64,000 bases of DNA from Brevundimonas sp. (GCF_016742135.1 NZ_JACVCG010000002.1:558001-622000), one strand, 5' to 3'. Shown: positions 9,641 through 20,341, counted from the first letter of the stretch. Translations and numbers: made by a program. Notes: generated from the letters alone by a model not told the origin.

Positions 9641-10429
9641 TCAACCCTCGGGCAGGCAGAGCGGACGACGGGTATCCCGGCGAATGAAGTCCACGATCTC
9701 GACGATCTCGGGCAGGTCGGCATAGGTGCCGGCGACCGCCTCCAGGCGCTGGGCGAAAGGCTGGTCCTTGCTCTCGAACAGATCGCGATAGGCGGCCAGC
9801 AGGCGCCGGATGGCCGCCTTGTCATAGCCCTTCCGCTTCAGGCCGATCAGATTGAGACCCCGCAGTTGCGCATGGTTGCCCCAGGCCGAACCATAGGGGA
9901 TGACGTCGCGGGTCACCGCAGCGAGACCGCCGACGATAGCGCCCTGCCCCACCCGTCCGAACTGATGCACGGCACACAGGCCACCGAGGAAGACCCTGTC
10001 TCCAATCTCGGCATGCCCGCCAAGCGTCGCATTGTTGGCAAAGGTGATTTGGCTGCCGACGATGGAGTCGTGGCCGACGTGAGCCCCGGTCATGAACAGA
10101 TTGTCCGACCCGATCACGGTTTCGCCCGTGCCTTGGGGCGTGCCCCGGTTGAAGGTGCAATGCTCGCGGATGATGTTGCGCTCGCCAATCGTCAGGGTGA
10201 CGCGCTCGCCCTTGTAGCCCGTGTGCTGGGGATCGCCCCCGATGACGGCGAAGGGATGAATAACCGTGCCCGCGCCGACGATCGTGTCGCGCGGGATGAC
10301 GACATGGCTGACCAGCCGGACGCCGACCGCGAGCGTTACGTCCGGGCCGACCGTACACCACGGACCGATCTCGACGTCGTCAGCAAGTTCACAGCTGGCA
10401 TCGACCGAAGAGGTGGGATGAATGGCCAT
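9641..10429 (-). CDS. lpxA: UDP-N-acetylglucosamine acyltransferase
   Basis: First enzyme of lipid A synthesis; transfers the 3-hydroxyacyl chain from acyl carrier protein to UDP-GlcNAc in the cytosol. 262 aa, the usual size. Begins MAIHPTSSVDASCELADDVEIGPWC and continues with hexapeptide repeats of the left-handed beta-helix. The catalytic His lies in GAHVGHDSIVG, and HQFGRVGQGAIVGGLAAVTRDVIPY is the usual end of the helix. Its start overlaps the fabZ stop by one base. Confidence 0.97.
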   Translation of the reverse strand: MAIHPTSSVDASCELADDVEIGPWCTVGPDVTLAVGVRLVSHVVIPRDTIVGAGTVIHPFAVIGGDPQHTGYKGERVTLTIGERNIIREHCTFNRGTPQGTGETVIGSDNLFMTGAHVGHDSIVGSQITFANNATLGGHAEIGDRVFLGGLCAVHQFGRVGQGAIVGGLAAVTRDVIPYGSAWGNHAQLRGLNLIGLKRKGYDKAAIRRLLAAYRDLFESKDQPFAQRLEAVAGTYADLPEIVEIVDFIRRDTRRPLCLPEG

Positions 10430-10890
10430 CAGCGGATCGGCTGTTCGACCGTCGAGGCCATGGCCGCGAAATCTGCTTCGGCCGCGAGTTTGCCGTCGAT
10501 GAAGGTCTCGCCCCGGAATTTGAAAATGTCGCCGCGCTGTTTGGTGACGATCACTTTCATCCGGAGCTGGTCACCCGGGCGGGCCGGCTTGCGAAAGCGC
10601 ACACCGTCGATCGACATGAACAGGATGACCTTGCCCTCTACCGAGACATCCAGCGATTTGGACATCAACAGCGCCCCCGTCTGGGCCATGGCCTCGACGA
10701 TCATCACGCCGGGCATGACCGGATCGATCGGGAAATGGCCGGGGAAGTAGGGTTCGTTGTGGGTGACGTTCTTGATGCCGGTGATCGAAGTGCCCGACAC
10801 GAAATCCTCGGCCCTGTCCACCAGCAGGAAGGGGTAGCGGTGCGGAAGTCGTCGCATCACCTCGGCATAGTCAATCCGGTCGTCTGCCAT
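10429..10890 (-). CDS. fabZ: 3-hydroxyacyl-ACP dehydratase FabZ
   Basis: Dehydrates 3-hydroxyacyl-ACP in fatty acid elongation and competes with LpxA and LpxD for the hydroxyacyl-ACP substrate, hence its usual place between their genes. 153 aa. The hot-dog fold motifs are clear: LPHRYPFLLVDR, then NEPYFPGHFPIDPVMPGV with the catalytic His, and the catalytic Glu in VEAMAQTGA. The gap to lpxD is 12 bases. Confidence 0.96.
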   Translation of the reverse strand: MADDRIDYAEVMRRLPHRYPFLLVDRAEDFVSGTSITGIKNVTHNEPYFPGHFPIDPVMPGVMIVEAMAQTGALLMSKSLDVSVEGKVILFMSIDGVRFRKPARPGDQLRMKVIVTKQRGDIFKFRGETFIDGKLAAEADFAAMASTVEQPIR

Positions 10891-10902
10891 CGAATCCTCG
10901 CG

Positions 10903-11904
10903 TCAGCCCTTGGTCTTGCTGACCTGTTTGGCCAACCAGACGGCTTCGCGCAAGGATTGGCGGAGCGGCTTGGCGGGATAACCCGACCATGTCTCGCCAG
11001 GGGGGATGTCGGCCAGGACACCGGCACCGGCCGCCACCCGGGCCCCCTCGCCGATCGTGATGTGGTCACCGACCCCGGCCCGACCGCCGAACATGACATT
11101 GTCGCCCACCGTCACCGAGCCCGAGAGTCCCGTATGCGCCGCCAGAAGGCCGTTGCGCCCGATCACGACATTGTGGCCGATCTGGACCTGGTTATCGATC
11201 TTGGAGTTCTCGCCGATCACCGTGTCGTTAAACGCCCCGCGGTCGATGCAGGTGTTGGCCCCGATCGTCACGCCGTCCTGCAGGATAACGCGTCCCAGTT
11301 GCGGGATATCGACCGGGCCCGTCTTTGAAGGCGCCGCGCCAAAGCCGGCCTCGCCGATGCGCGCACCGGCCAGAATGCGGACGCGATCTCCGATCAGGGC
11401 ATGGGACAGGCTGACCAGGGAGCCAATCTGGCAGTCGCGACCGATCTGGACCCCGGGGCCGATCACGGTATTGGCGCCTATTCGCGTTCCCCGACCGATG
11501 CTGACGCCCTGACCCAGAACGACGCCCGGCTCCACGATCACGCTGTCGTCCTCGAACCAGGCCCCCGGCGTGGCCGACAGGTCGATGGAATAGGGCTGGT
11601 AGAAAAGATCGGCAGCCCGGGCCCAGGCGGCCTGCACCTCGGTCGAGAGGATCACGGCGGCTTCTGGCGGTGCCTGATCGGCCAAGGCTTCCGACAGCAG
11701 TACGGCCCCGGCGCGGGTCTCCGCCAGGGCCGATTTCATGCGACGGTCAGAGAGGAACGTCAGATCGCCGGACGCCGCCCGGGCCAGCGGGGCTACCCCC
11801 GATATAATCCTGTCACCGCCCCGAACGACCTGCCCCCCGATGGCGGCGGCCAGGTCATCGACCGTGCTTTCGGGGAGGGTCTGAAAGAAGCGGTTGTCCG
11901 GCAT
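10903..11904 (-). CDS. lpxD: UDP-3-O-acylglucosamine N-acyltransferase
   Basis: Third step of lipid A synthesis: N-acylation of UDP-3-O-acylglucosamine. 333 aa. An N-terminal domain (about 1-105) with SGVAPLARAASGDLTFLSD precedes a hexapeptide-repeat beta-helix and the C-terminal helix ending in LREAVWLAKQVSKTKG. The active-site His is in IDNQVQIGHNVVIG. Follows skp with a 15-base gap. Confidence 0.96.
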   Translation of the reverse strand: MPDNRFFQTLPESTVDDLAAAIGGQVVRGGDRIISGVAPLARAASGDLTFLSDRRMKSALAETRAGAVLLSEALADQAPPEAAVILSTEVQAAWARAADLFYQPYSIDLSATPGAWFEDDSVIVEPGVVLGQGVSIGRGTRIGANTVIGPGVQIGRDCQIGSLVSLSHALIGDRVRILAGARIGEAGFGAAPSKTGPVDIPQLGRVILQDGVTIGANTCIDRGAFNDTVIGENSKIDNQVQIGHNVVIGRNGLLAAHTGLSGSVTVGDNVMFGGRAGVGDHITIGEGARVAAGAGVLADIPPGETWSGYPAKPLRQSLREAVWLAKQVSKTKG

Positions 11905-11919
11905 CCTCTCCCGATGCGC

Positions 11920-12510
11920 CTATTGCTGGACCGGAACCGGCATGCGGTTGAACGACAGCGAGGGCAGCTGGCTGTTCAGGCGCTGGATGACGAGGTCCGT
12001 GATGTCCATCTGCGGGTTGGCCTCATACACCGCCTCACCGCTGATCAGGATGCCGCAACCACGTTCCTGATAGACAGCGACCAGGATGGGGTCGACGGCG
12101 CGAGCGATGGCCACACGCTGTTGGGACAGGGTGTACTCCAGCTCCTGCCCACGGGTCTGCTCCAGTTGCTCGGCTTCGGAGATACGCTGCTGCACGGCAC
12201 GGCTGCGCTGGGCGAACTCGTCCTGGGGAATGGTGTCCCGGCCCTGTTGCAGGGCCTGGATTTCGGCACCGATCGTCTGGCCATAGGGGGCCAGTTCGTT
12301 GACGACTTCGTCGGTCAGGCGACGCATGCCTTGCTGCACCGACTGGCCGACCGTCGACTGGGCCATCAGGCGGGCATTGTTATAGACGCACAGACCCGGG
12401 ATGACCGGACCGGGGTTCTGGGGGCCAGCGGCCTGGGCCAGAACCGGGGTGGCGGTCAGGGTCGCCAGGGCAACGGCGGCGATTGCGAACAACTTCATGG
12501 TCTTACTCAC
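11920..12510 (-). CDS. skp: OmpH/Skp-family periplasmic chaperone
   Basis: 196 aa. The N-terminus (MKLFAIAAVALATLTATPVLAQ after MSKT) is a signal peptide. The remainder has the OmpH pattern: a short beta region beginning GLCVYNNARLMAQSTVGQ, a long charged helical arm rich in Gln and Glu (about 65-150), and a C-terminal beta part ending ITDLVIQRLNSQLPSL. Skp holds unfolded outer-membrane proteins in the periplasm for BamA, which is encoded immediately upstream with a 25-base gap. Confidence 0.88.
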   Translation of the reverse strand: MSKTMKLFAIAAVALATLTATPVLAQAAGPQNPGPVIPGLCVYNNARLMAQSTVGQSVQQGMRRLTDEVVNELAPYGQTIGAEIQALQQGRDTIPQDEFAQRSRAVQQRISEAEQLEQTRGQELEYTLSQQRVAIARAVDPILVAVYQERGCGILISGEAVYEANPQMDITDLVIQRLNSQLPSLSFNRMPVPVQQ

Positions 12511-12535
12511 ATAACGGCGTCGGAGATGACGCCTA

Positions 12536-14971
12536 TTAGAATTGGGTGGAGGTCGAGAAGCGGAAGCCCTCGGTCTTGTCGTAGTCTTCTTTCGCGAAGA
12601 TCTTGGAGATATCGAAGCGGATGGGCCCCACCGGGGCGCGCCAGTGAATGCTGATACCGGCGGAGCCGCGGATCGCCAGATCGTCGACGATGCGCGTGTT
12701 TCGCAGGCCCGTCACGGGGTCGAACAGATAGCGGTCATCCAGGACGCCGACCGTGCCGACGTCGGTGAAGAGCGAGGTGCGGATTCCGTATTCTTCGGGC
12801 AGACCGTTCGGCACGGTCAACTCCAGGGTACCGATGACATAGAAGTTCCCACCGAGGGCATCCGTGGTCAGGGTATCGCGCGGCCCGAGGCCGGCGGTTT
12901 CGAAACCGCGGAAGCTGTTACCGCCCTTGAAGAAGCGGTCGTTGATCCGGACGGGGTCGCCCCCCCACCCTGACACATAGCCGGTCTGGAACTGGGCCGT
13001 GACCACCCATTCCGGACGAATGCCCCAATAGGCCGAGGCTTCGGCTTCGGAGCGTATGTAATTCACATCCCCGCCGAGACCGGCAAGGTCCTGACGGATC
13101 GTGCCGACCCAGCCGCGGGTCGGTCGCACAGGATCATTTCGCCGGTCAACCAGGACGGTGTAGCCCGCCGAGGAGTTCACAAAGGACCCGACCTGATCAC
13201 ACAGGGCAGATGACCCCTGCCCGCCCCGACAGAAGCTGGCGGGGACGATCACCTCATCCGCCTTGAGGAAGTAGCGGGTGCTGAACAGCGTATAGCCATT
13301 CAGGGGGTACGACAGGCGCAGACCCGCGCCGGTCGACCGGTAATCGTAGGACGAGAATTCACTCAGGTCGTAGCGCGAATGGAAGATATCGAAACCGACC
13401 CGCAGGTCCCGGCCCATGAATTTCGGCTCGGTGAAGCGGAAGTCGATGTTCTGGCGCAGGGAGCCCCATTCGATACGGGCCACGACCGCCTGACCCCGCC
13501 CCCGGAAGTTGCTCTCGGAGACCCCGAGATTCACGACAAAGGAGTCGACGGAACTGAACCCGGCACCGACGGACAGTTCGCCGGTGGGCTGCTCCTGGAC
13601 GGTGACATTGACCACCGAGCGATCGGGCGCCGAACCGCGCACCTCCTCGATCGTCACGTCCTTGAAGAAGCCCAGGCGCCGCAGATTGTTGCGCGAACGC
13701 TCGACGAGGGTCCGGTTGAAGGCATCCCCCTCGGTCAGGGCCAGTTCACGACGAATGACCGGATCGATGGTCCGGGTATTGCCCACCACATTGATGCGCT
13801 CGACATAGACCCGCTGACCCTCGCGGACGTTGAAGGTGACGTCGACCGTATCGGTCTCGGGGTTGGGGCGGTAGCTGGGCGTGATCTCGACGAAGGCGTA
13901 GCCCGCCGAACCGGCGGCATAGGTCAGGGTGTCGACCGCCTGCTCGATCTTGCGACTTTCATACAGATCGCCCGTCCGGATCGGCAGGATCAGCCTGAGG
14001 AAGTCAGCGTTCAGCCGGTCGTTCTCGGTGACCACACTGACTTCGCCGAAATTGTAACGATCCCCTTCGTCCACCGTCAGCGTGATGGTGAAGGCGCTGT
14101 TGTCCGGCAGCAGCTCGGCAACCGCCGACAGAACGCGGAAGTCGTAATAGCCCCGGTTCGTATAGAACTCGCGCAGCTGTTCGCGGTCGTAATCCAGACG
14201 GTTCGGGTCGTAGTTGTCGTTGCTGGTGAACAGCCGCCACCAACGCGACTGCTTGGAGACCATGACTTCGCGCAGGTCGCGGTCGGAAAAGGCCCGGTTG
14301 CCGATGAAGGTGATGGCCTGCAGACCGGTCTCGGGACCTTCATCGATCTCGAAGATCACATCGACGCGGTTCTGTTCCAGCTGAACGATCTTGGGCGTGA
14401 CGCTGGCCGAAATCCGTCCGGACAGGCGATACAGTTCCACGATCTTGCCCACGTCGTCCTGGATGCGGGCCCGGGTGTAGATGCCGCGGGGGCGGATGGT
14501 GACTTCCTCGCGGAGCTTGTCGTCGCCGATCGCGCCGTTCCCCTCGAAGATCACCTGATTGATGATGGGGTTCTCGACCACCTCGACGATCAGGACGCCA
14601 TTCTGGACGCCCATCTGGACGTCGGCGAACAGACCGGTGCGCGACAGGGTGCGCACGGCAACGTCCAGCACCACGGGATCGACCATGTCACCGGGACGGA
14701 TGGGCAGATAGGACAGCACAGTGGCGTCCTCGATACGCAGATTGCTGCCTCGTACCTCAATGGCCGTCACCAGCCAGCGCTCTTCCTGTCCGGGATCCTG
14801 AGCGGTCTGCTGGGCCGCAGCGGGCGGCGGTGCCTCCTGGGCGAGAACGGGTCCGGCCAGGCCCGCGCCGATCACCAGCGCAACCGCACTGACGCGACCG
14901 GCGAGAACAGAAGAAGCGGAAAAGGAAGATTTGTGCATCACGGGTCCCATCGGGGGCTGGCGCTGGCTCAC
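12536..14971 (-). CDS. bamA: Outer membrane protein assembly factor BamA
   Basis: Central component of the BAM complex, which inserts beta-barrel proteins into the outer membrane. 811 aa. A signal peptide ending near AGPVLAQ is followed by five POTRA domains (about 60-440; starts VTAIEVRGSNLRIEDATVL) and a 16-strand barrel (about 440-811) ending STSTQF with the terminal Phe expected of outer-membrane proteins. The barrel carries the conserved RGF motif in KGGNSFRGFETAGLGPRD. The ATG at 14971 overlaps the rseP stop (ATGA); ATGs 7 and 11 codons further in are alternatives that give a more ordinary signal peptide. Confidence 0.96.
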   Translation of the reverse strand: MSQRQPPMGPVMHKSSFSASSVLAGRVSAVALVIGAGLAGPVLAQEAPPPAAAQQTAQDPGQEERWLVTAIEVRGSNLRIEDATVLSYLPIRPGDMVDPVVLDVAVRTLSRTGLFADVQMGVQNGVLIVEVVENPIINQVIFEGNGAIGDDKLREEVTIRPRGIYTRARIQDDVGKIVELYRLSGRISASVTPKIVQLEQNRVDVIFEIDEGPETGLQAITFIGNRAFSDRDLREVMVSKQSRWWRLFTSNDNYDPNRLDYDREQLREFYTNRGYYDFRVLSAVAELLPDNSAFTITLTVDEGDRYNFGEVSVVTENDRLNADFLRLILPIRTGDLYESRKIEQAVDTLTYAAGSAGYAFVEITPSYRPNPETDTVDVTFNVREGQRVYVERINVVGNTRTIDPVIRRELALTEGDAFNRTLVERSRNNLRRLGFFKDVTIEEVRGSAPDRSVVNVTVQEQPTGELSVGAGFSSVDSFVVNLGVSESNFRGRGQAVVARIEWGSLRQNIDFRFTEPKFMGRDLRVGFDIFHSRYDLSEFSSYDYRSTGAGLRLSYPLNGYTLFSTRYFLKADEVIVPASFCRGGQGSSALCDQVGSFVNSSAGYTVLVDRRNDPVRPTRGWVGTIRQDLAGLGGDVNYIRSEAEASAYWGIRPEWVVTAQFQTGYVSGWGGDPVRINDRFFKGGNSFRGFETAGLGPRDTLTTDALGGNFYVIGTLELTVPNGLPEEYGIRTSLFTDVGTVGVLDDRYLFDPVTGLRNTRIVDDLAIRGSAGISIHWRAPVGPIRFDISKIFAKEDYDKTEGFRFSTSTQF

Positions 14972-16185
14972 GAAGCGAGCCCGCCGAGGAATTTGAACAG
15001 GTTCAGCTTTTGTAGATCGTTCCAGGTGGCGAACAACATCAAACCTGCCAGCAAAGCAAGACCGACCCTGAACCCCGCCTCCTGAAAGCGGGCCGCAACA
15101 GGCTTCTTGGCAACAGCTTCATAGCCATAAAAAACCAGGTGTCCCCCATCCAGGATCGGTATCGGCAGAAGGTTTAGAAAGCCAATTCCGATCGAAAGTA
15201 TGGCAGCGAAGCTTGTCATGGTGACAATCAGATTGAAAGCGGTCGCTCCCGGGTCCGGATTGGCCTCGACGGCCGCACTGGTCAGGGCTCCGGAGGCCTT
15301 GGCGATACCGATCGGGCCGCTCAACTGGTCGCCGCTCTCGCGACCCGTGAAGATGCGACCGATGTAGCGCATGCTGGTCCCCAGAACGTCCGCCGTCTGG
15401 GAGACCCCCCTTCCCATGGCCTCGATCGGACCATAGCGGACGTGCCTGACCTCATCGACAGCCGGCAGCAGGCCCAGGCCAATCCGCCCGACGCTGATCC
15501 GTCCGGCGACGGGATGGGTGATGGTCTCGCGCTCCGGCACGGCAATGAGAGTCAACTCCGCCCCCCCCCGTTCGACCTGAAACCGCAACCGTTCGCCGCT
15601 GCTGAGAGACACGATCGTGGTCACGTCACGCTGATCCTCGACCCGGCGGCCATTGATGCCCGTGATCAGATCCCCGGGCTGGAAGCCCGCCGATGCCGCG
15701 GGACTTCCGGCGGAAACCTGGGCCACCCGGGCCGGCAGAATCTGGACGCCGATCAGCGAGAACAGCAGGGTGAAGATGAAGATGGCGAGGACAAAATTGG
15801 CCATCGGCCCGGCCACCACGATCAACGCGCGCTGCCAGACCGGCTTGAAGTGGAAATAATCCCGTATGGCCGCGGGGCCCCGTTCGGCGATGATCCGGCC
15901 CTTCAGCTCCGCCAGACCCGCCTGATCCGGCACACTGGACGGATCCAGGTCACCGGAAAATTTCACATAGCCACCCAGCGGGATCCACCCCAGCCGCCAT
16001 TCCGTGCCGTGGCGATCGGTGCGACTCAGCAGTCCACGGCCAAAGCCGATGGCGAAACGGTCGATCTTGACGCCAAATGCCCGCGCCACGAGGAAATGGC
16101 CCAGTTCGTGGACAGTCACCACCAGCGTCAGGACAAGCAGAAAGGGCACCACATAGAGCGGCGCCTGGGCCAGGAAGTCCGTCAT
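14968..16185 (-). CDS. rseP: Site-2 intramembrane metalloprotease RseP
   Basis: 405 aa, M50 family. The zinc motif HELGH is at residues 26-30 in the first membrane segment; the third ligand Asp is in LPIPILDGGHLVFYG near 347. A periplasmic PDZ region occurs near 130-215 (VSAGSPAASAGFQPGDLITGINGR). Such proteases cut anti-sigma factors and leftover signal peptides; Caulobacter has a homologue, MmpA, that cleaves PodJ. Which substrates apply here cannot be read from the sequence. The gap to dxr is 37 bases. Confidence 0.95.
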   Translation of the reverse strand: MTDFLAQAPLYVVPFLLVLTLVVTVHELGHFLVARAFGVKIDRFAIGFGRGLLSRTDRHGTEWRLGWIPLGGYVKFSGDLDPSSVPDQAGLAELKGRIIAERGPAAIRDYFHFKPVWQRALIVVAGPMANFVLAIFIFTLLFSLIGVQILPARVAQVSAGSPAASAGFQPGDLITGINGRRVEDQRDVTTIVSLSSGERLRFQVERGGAELTLIAVPERETITHPVAGRISVGRIGLGLLPAVDEVRHVRYGPIEAMGRGVSQTADVLGTSMRYIGRIFTGRESGDQLSGPIGIAKASGALTSAAVEANPDPGATAFNLIVTMTSFAAILSIGIGFLNLLPIPILDGGHLVFYGYEAVAKKPVAARFQEAGFRVGLALLAGLMLFATWNDLQKLNLFKFLGGLAS

Positions 16186-16222
16186 GCGGTCGCTCTACTC
16201 CCCCTCGTCGATCCGGACAGGA

Positions 16223-17416
16223 TCATGCAGCCTTCTCACGACGGTCCAGACAAATCCGCGCCAGCCGACGGGCCTGCCGATCCACGGCCAGGGCTGCCTC
16301 GCAGGCAGTCCCGGACGGATCGACGTGGCCCGACGCCGACGCCATTTCCAGCGTGTCGGCTATGACTGCGGCAATATTGAGAAAGCCCAGACGACGGTCA
16401 AGAAAACCGAGGGCCGCCACCTCATTGGCGGCATTGAAGATGGCGGGCGCTGCGCCTCCGGCCCTCAGGGCCTGACGGGCCAGGTCCAAAGCGGGGAATC
16501 GTTCGGTATCCGGGGCTTCGAAGGTCAATTGCCCAAGAGATACCAGATCCAGCGGCGGGGCCTGCCAGGCCATGCGATCAGGCCAGGCCAGGGCATAGGC
16601 GATCGGCGTCCGCATGTCCGGTGGCCCCATCTGGGCCAGGGTTGATCCATCCACGCATTCCACAAGGCTGTGGATAATCGACTCCGGGTGGACCACAACG
16701 TCGATCCGCGTCTCGGGCAGACCGAACAGATAGGCCGCCTCGATCATCTCCAGGCCCTTGTTGGCGAGGGTCGCGCTGTCGACGGAAATCTTGGCCCCCA
16801 TGCTCCAGTTCGGGTGGTCCACGGCGCGCTCGGGCGTGACCCGCGCCAGCCCGGAAAGCGGCGTCAGGCGAAACGGGCCGCCGGACGCTGTCAGCACCAG
16901 CCGCCGTACCCCTTCGGGGCGATCATGGGGGAAAACCTGATAGATCGCCGAATGCTCGGAATCGACCGGCAGGATGCGCCCCCCGGCGCGGGTCGCCCGT
17001 TCCATCAGGGCCGGGCCACAGCAGACCAAACTCTCCTTGTTGGCCAGGCCCACGACTGCACCCGTTCCGGCCGCAGCCCAGGTCGACCGCAAGCCTGCGA
17101 CGCCGACGATGGCGGCCATGATCCAGTCCGCCGGCCGCAGCGCGGCCTCGACCAGCGCCTCCTCTCCGGCGGCGACCGCGATTCCGGTGCCCGAAAGCGC
17201 GTCCTCAAGCTCGGGCTTCAACTCGGGCCATGCCGTGACAGCCAGTTCGGGACGCCAGCGCCGCGCCGCTTCCGCAAGACGCAGGATATTCCGCCCTCCG
17301 GTCAGGGCAGAGACCTCGAACCGGGCCGTACCTGCCCGCTCGGCCTCGTCCATGAGGGCCAGGGTCGAGCCGCCGACCGAGCCTGTCGCCCCCAGAATGC
17401 TGACGCGGCGATGCAT
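16223..17416 (-). CDS. dxr: 1-deoxy-D-xylulose 5-phosphate reductoisomerase
   Basis: Second enzyme of the MEP isoprenoid pathway; makes MEP from DXP with NADPH. 397 aa. NADPH site [14 protein letters not shown] at the N-terminus, metal and substrate residues in [21 protein letters not shown] and [25 protein letters not shown]. The ATG at 17416 overlaps the cdsA stop as TGATG; a GTG one codon earlier is possible. Its position between cdsA and rseP is the standard order and links isoprenoid supply with undecaprenyl synthesis two genes upstream. Confidence 0.96.
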   Translation of the reverse strand: MHRRVSILGATGSVGGSTLALMDEAERAGTARFEVSALTGGRNILRLAEAARRWRPELAVTAWPELKPELEDALSGTGIAVAAGEEALVEAALRPADWIMAAIVGVAGLRSTWAAAGTGAVVGLANKESLVCCGPALMERATRAGGRILPVDSEHSAIYQVFPHDRPEGVRRLVLTASGGPFRLTPLSGLARVTPERAVDHPNWSMGAKISVDSATLANKGLEMIEAAYLFGLPETRIDVVVHPESIIHSLVECVDGSTLAQMGPPDMRTPIAYALAWPDRMAWQAPPLDLVSLGQLTFEAPDTERFPALDLARQALRAGGAAPAIFNAANEVAALGFLDRRLGFLNIAAVIADTLEMASASGHVDPSGTACEAALAVDRQARRLARICLDRREKAA

Positions 17417-18234
17417 CACGCGGTCGCATCCATGAGAATGAACAGCAGGCGCGCGGCGGCCAGCACCACGGCGGCAAACATCAGGCCATCAACCCGGTCA
17501 AGCAGACCGCCATGGCCGGGAATGAGACCGCCGGCATCCTTGACGCCAAAGCGCCGCTTGATGGCTGACTCCCACAGATCTCCGGCCATGGTCGCCAGAG
17601 CTGCCGCAAGTCCCAGCAGGAAGCCCCACGCAGGGTGCGGCACGTCGAGAGGAATGGACCAGGCAATCACGCCGCCCGCCAGGGCTCCGGCGACCAGACC
17701 TCCGATAAAGCCGGACCACGTCTTGTTTGGGGAGTATCGGGGCCACAGTTTCGGGCCCTTGAGCACGCTGCCGACCACGAACGCCGCCACGTCGGCCGAC
17801 CAGGCCACCACGAAGACGAGAATGGTCCAGCTGAGTCCGACGCCCGACTGGCCGTCCCGCAGCCAGATCAGCAGAATGGCCGGCCAGCCGAGGTAGAGAA
17901 CCCCGTAGGCCGCATCGAGGCCTTCCTGGCCGACGCGTTTCGCGAACAGACCGGCCGCTGCAGCCGCAAACACCAGTGTCACAAGGGCCGGCGACATGGC
18001 GCCGGTGTGAGCGATGGCGGTCACTGCGATGAGGGCGAGGGCCACGGCCCAGAAGACCGGGGCCGCGTTCCGGGGGGCGCTCATCTCGGCCCATTCCCGT
18101 GCCAGCACCACACAGGCCGCCAGCATGATGGCGAGGAACCAGAGACTTCCGGCCCAGATCGCCAGCACCGCCAGAGGTGCCAGCACCAGGGCCGAGACCA
18201 CCCGCATCCCCAGATTGCCGAAGGGAATGGCCAT
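17416..18234 (-). CDS. cdsA: Phosphatidate cytidylyltransferase
   Basis: Makes CDP-diacylglycerol, the precursor of all phospholipids, in the inner membrane. 272 aa with about seven hydrophobic segments. The family signature S-x-x-KR-x(4)-KD-x-GxxxPGHGGxxDRxD is seen as [20 protein letters not shown] followed by GLLDRVDG. The ATG at 18234 ([11 protein letters not shown]) overlaps the uppS stop as TGATG; a longer frame to 18381 would run through uppS and is rejected. Confidence 0.95.
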   Translation of the reverse strand: MAIPFGNLGMRVVSALVLAPLAVLAIWAGSLWFLAIMLAACVVLAREWAEMSAPRNAAPVFWAVALALIAVTAIAHTGAMSPALVTLVFAAAAAGLFAKRVGQEGLDAAYGVLYLGWPAILLIWLRDGQSGVGLSWTILVFVVAWSADVAAFVVGSVLKGPKLWPRYSPNKTWSGFIGGLVAGALAGGVIAWSIPLDVPHPAWGFLLGLAAALATMAGDLWESAIKRRFGVKDAGGLIPGHGGLLDRVDGLMFAAVVLAAARLLFILMDATA

Positions 18235-19013
18235 CAGGACGCGACCGCCTGCGGCTCTGCCCGTCCGCCAAAGCGCCGGTCCCGACGACGGTACTCGCGG
18301 ACGGCCTCGTTCAGCGCGTCGGGCCCGTAATCCGGCCAGAGGATGTCCTGAAACACCATCTCGGCATAGGCGGCTTCCCACAGCAGGAAATTGGACAACC
18401 TCTGCTCGCCGGAGGTGCGGATGATCAGGTCCACTGGCGGCCCGCGACGGGTCGACAGGGCGGCGCTGATGTCCTCCTCGGTGATGTCAGGAGCACCCTC
18501 GCCGCGCCGGATGGCCTGCTGGAGGAGCCCGTTGACCGCATCGGTGATGTCGGCCCGGCCTCCATAGTTGAACGCGACCTGCAGCAGAAAGCGATCATTG
18601 TGGGCGGTTTCCCGCTCGGCCCGGTCCACAATCGCGGCGATATCGTCCGGCAGCCCCTGCCTGCGTCCGAGAATATGGATCCGCACACCCTCGCGCTTCA
18701 GCCGGTCCAGATCGCTGCCAACGTAGGCCCGCACCAGCCCCATGAGGTCAGAAACCTCCTCCGTGGAGCGCTTCCAGTTCTCGGTCGAAAAGCCAAAGAC
18801 GGTCAGGCACTGAATACCCAGGTCGGCAGCCCCCCTGACGGTGCGCTTCAGCGCCTGGACCCCCTCGCGATGGCCGGCGGCGCGTGGCAGGCCCCGCCCC
18901 GCCGCCCAGCGGCCGTTGCCGTCCATGATCAGGGCGACATGGGCCGGTCCCGTAACCGCACCGGTCCGGGAAGAAGACGCATCTGACGCGGTGGGGGGGC
19001 CGGGCGTCGTCAC
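18234..19013 (-). CDS. uppS: Undecaprenyl diphosphate synthase (cis-prenyltransferase)
   Basis: Builds the C55 lipid carrier for peptidoglycan and O-antigen from farnesyl diphosphate. 259 aa with a short hydrophilic N-terminal tail. Catalytic Asp is in [20 protein letters not shown]; further motifs are [30 protein letters not shown] and [24 protein letters not shown]. The start is GTG at 19013, overlapping the frr stop (GTGA), which implies coupled translation. Confidence 0.95.
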   Translation of the reverse strand: MTTPGPPTASDASSSRTGAVTGPAHVALIMDGNGRWAAGRGLPRAAGHREGVQALKRTVRGAADLGIQCLTVFGFSTENWKRSTEEVSDLMGLVRAYVGSDLDRLKREGVRIHILGRRQGLPDDIAAIVDRAERETAHNDRFLLQVAFNYGGRADITDAVNGLLQQAIRRGEGAPDITEEDISAALSTRRGPPVDLIIRTSGEQRLSNFLLWEAAYAEMVFQDILWPDYGPDALNEAVREYRRRDRRFGGRAEPQAVAS

Positions 19014-19567
19014 ACCTGCATGATCTCGATTTCCTTGGCCTTCATCATCTCGTCGATGCGCTTGATGGCAGCATCGGTATCCTTCTGGACCTCGGCTTCC
19101 ATCTTCTTCTGCTCATCCTGACTGATGTCGCTGGCCTTTTCCGCCTTCTTGAGATCATCGTTGGCGTCGCGCCGCACGTTGCGGACGGCGATCTTCTGTT
19201 GCTCGGCATATTTGCCGGCCAGCTTCACCAGTTCCCGGCGGCGTTCCTCGGTCAGCGGCGGCACCGGGATGCGCAACGTCTGGCCGTCGACGATGGGATT
19301 CAGGCCCAGACCGGCCGCGCGAATCGCCTTCTCCACCGACACCACCATGCCCCGGTCCCAGACATTGACGGTGATCATGCGCGGTTCGGGCACGCTGATG
19401 GCGGCCACGGCATTGAGCGGTGAGGTCGAGCCGTAGGCCTCCACCTGGACCGGATCCAGCAGGCCGGCATTGGCCCGGCCCGTTCGCAGTCCCGCGAACT
19501 CCTCCTTGAGCGCGCCGACCGCCTTGTCCATGCGGTCGCGATAGGTTTTCAGGTCGGGCTTTGCCAT
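19010..19567 (-). CDS. frr: Ribosome recycling factor
   Basis: With EF-G, splits post-termination ribosomes. 185 aa, the standard length, with the helical motif [20 protein letters not shown], the sheet region [17 protein letters not shown] and [29 protein letters not shown]. The pyrH-frr pair is conserved across bacteria; the gap to pyrH is 27 bases. Confidence 0.97.
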   Translation of the reverse strand: MAKPDLKTYRDRMDKAVGALKEEFAGLRTGRANAGLLDPVQVEAYGSTSPLNAVAAISVPEPRMITVNVWDRGMVVSVEKAIRAAGLGLNPIVDGQTLRIPVPPLTEERRRELVKLAGKYAEQQKIAVRNVRRDANDDLKKAEKASDISQDEQKKMEAEVQKDTDAAIKRIDEMMKAKEIEIMQV

Positions 19568-19594
19568 CTTGGTCTCGCTCTCGTCTCAGTTCGC

Positions 19595-20341
19595 TCAGCC
19601 GTCGCTTCTAGCGCCGGAGTGTATGACGGTGAAGGCACCTTCCCCACGAAGCACCTTGTCGAGGGAATCGTCCTCCCGGATCGAAAAGACAACGATCGGA
19701 ATGCCGCTGTCGCGCATCAGGGCGACGGCCGAGGCATCCATGACGCGCAAGTCCTTCGCCAGCACATCATGATAGGTCAGGGTATCGTAGCGGGTGGCTG
19801 ACGGCACCTTCTTGGGGTCGGCGCTGTAGACACCGTCGACGCTGGTGCCTTTCAGCAGGGCATCGCAGCCCATTTCCGCGGCCCGCAGCGCAGCCCCCGA
19901 ATCCGTCGTGAAGAACGGGGCCCCGACACCGGCGGCGAAGATCACGACCCGGCCCTTCTCAAGGTGCCGCAGGGCGCGGCGGCGAATATAGGGTTCGGCC
20001 ACGGCATTCATGGTCAGGGCGCTCTGCACGCGTGTCTGGACGCCGATCTTCTCAAGCGCCCCCTGCATGGCCAGGGCATTCATGACGGTTGCCAGCATGC
20101 CCATGTAGTCTGCCGTGGCGCGCTCCATACCGGCAGCGGCCTTGGAGACGCCGCGGAAGATGTTGCCTCCGCCGATCACCAGACAAATCTCAACCCCCTG
20201 ACGGGCGACACGGGCCACGGCCTCAGCGACCGAATCGACCGTACCGATGTCGATACCGAACCCCTGATCCCCCATCAGGACCTCGCCCGACACCTTCAGC
20301 AGGACGCGCTTGTATCGATATCCGGACGCGGGTGAGGGCAT
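19595..20341 (-). CDS. pyrH: Uridylate kinase
   Basis: Phosphorylates UMP to UDP, feeding both RNA and UDP-sugar synthesis. 248 aa with amino-acid-kinase motifs: [47 protein letters not shown] and the uridine-nucleotide site [18 protein letters not shown]. It is the first gene of the envelope operon; the 133-base gap to tsf contains a terminator, so a promoter should lie shortly before 20341, although I could not define one. Confidence 0.97.
   Translation of the reverse strand: MPSPASGYRYKRVLLKVSGEVLMGDQGFGIDIGTVDSVAEAVARVARQGVEICLVIGGGNIFRGVSKAAAGMERATADYMGMLATVMNALAMQGALEKIGVQTRVQSALTMNAVAEPYIRRRALRHLEKGRVVIFAAGVGAPFFTTDSGAALRAAEMGCDALLKGTSVDGVYSADPKKVPSATRYDTLTYHDVLAKDLRVMDASAVALMRDSGIPIVVFSIREDDSLDKVLRGEGAFTVIHSGARSDG

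Noticed and set aside
13379..15085. Open frame of 568 codons on the plus strand opposite bamA
   Set aside because: Antisense to an unmistakable BamA; no domain pattern, composition typical of a shadow frame.
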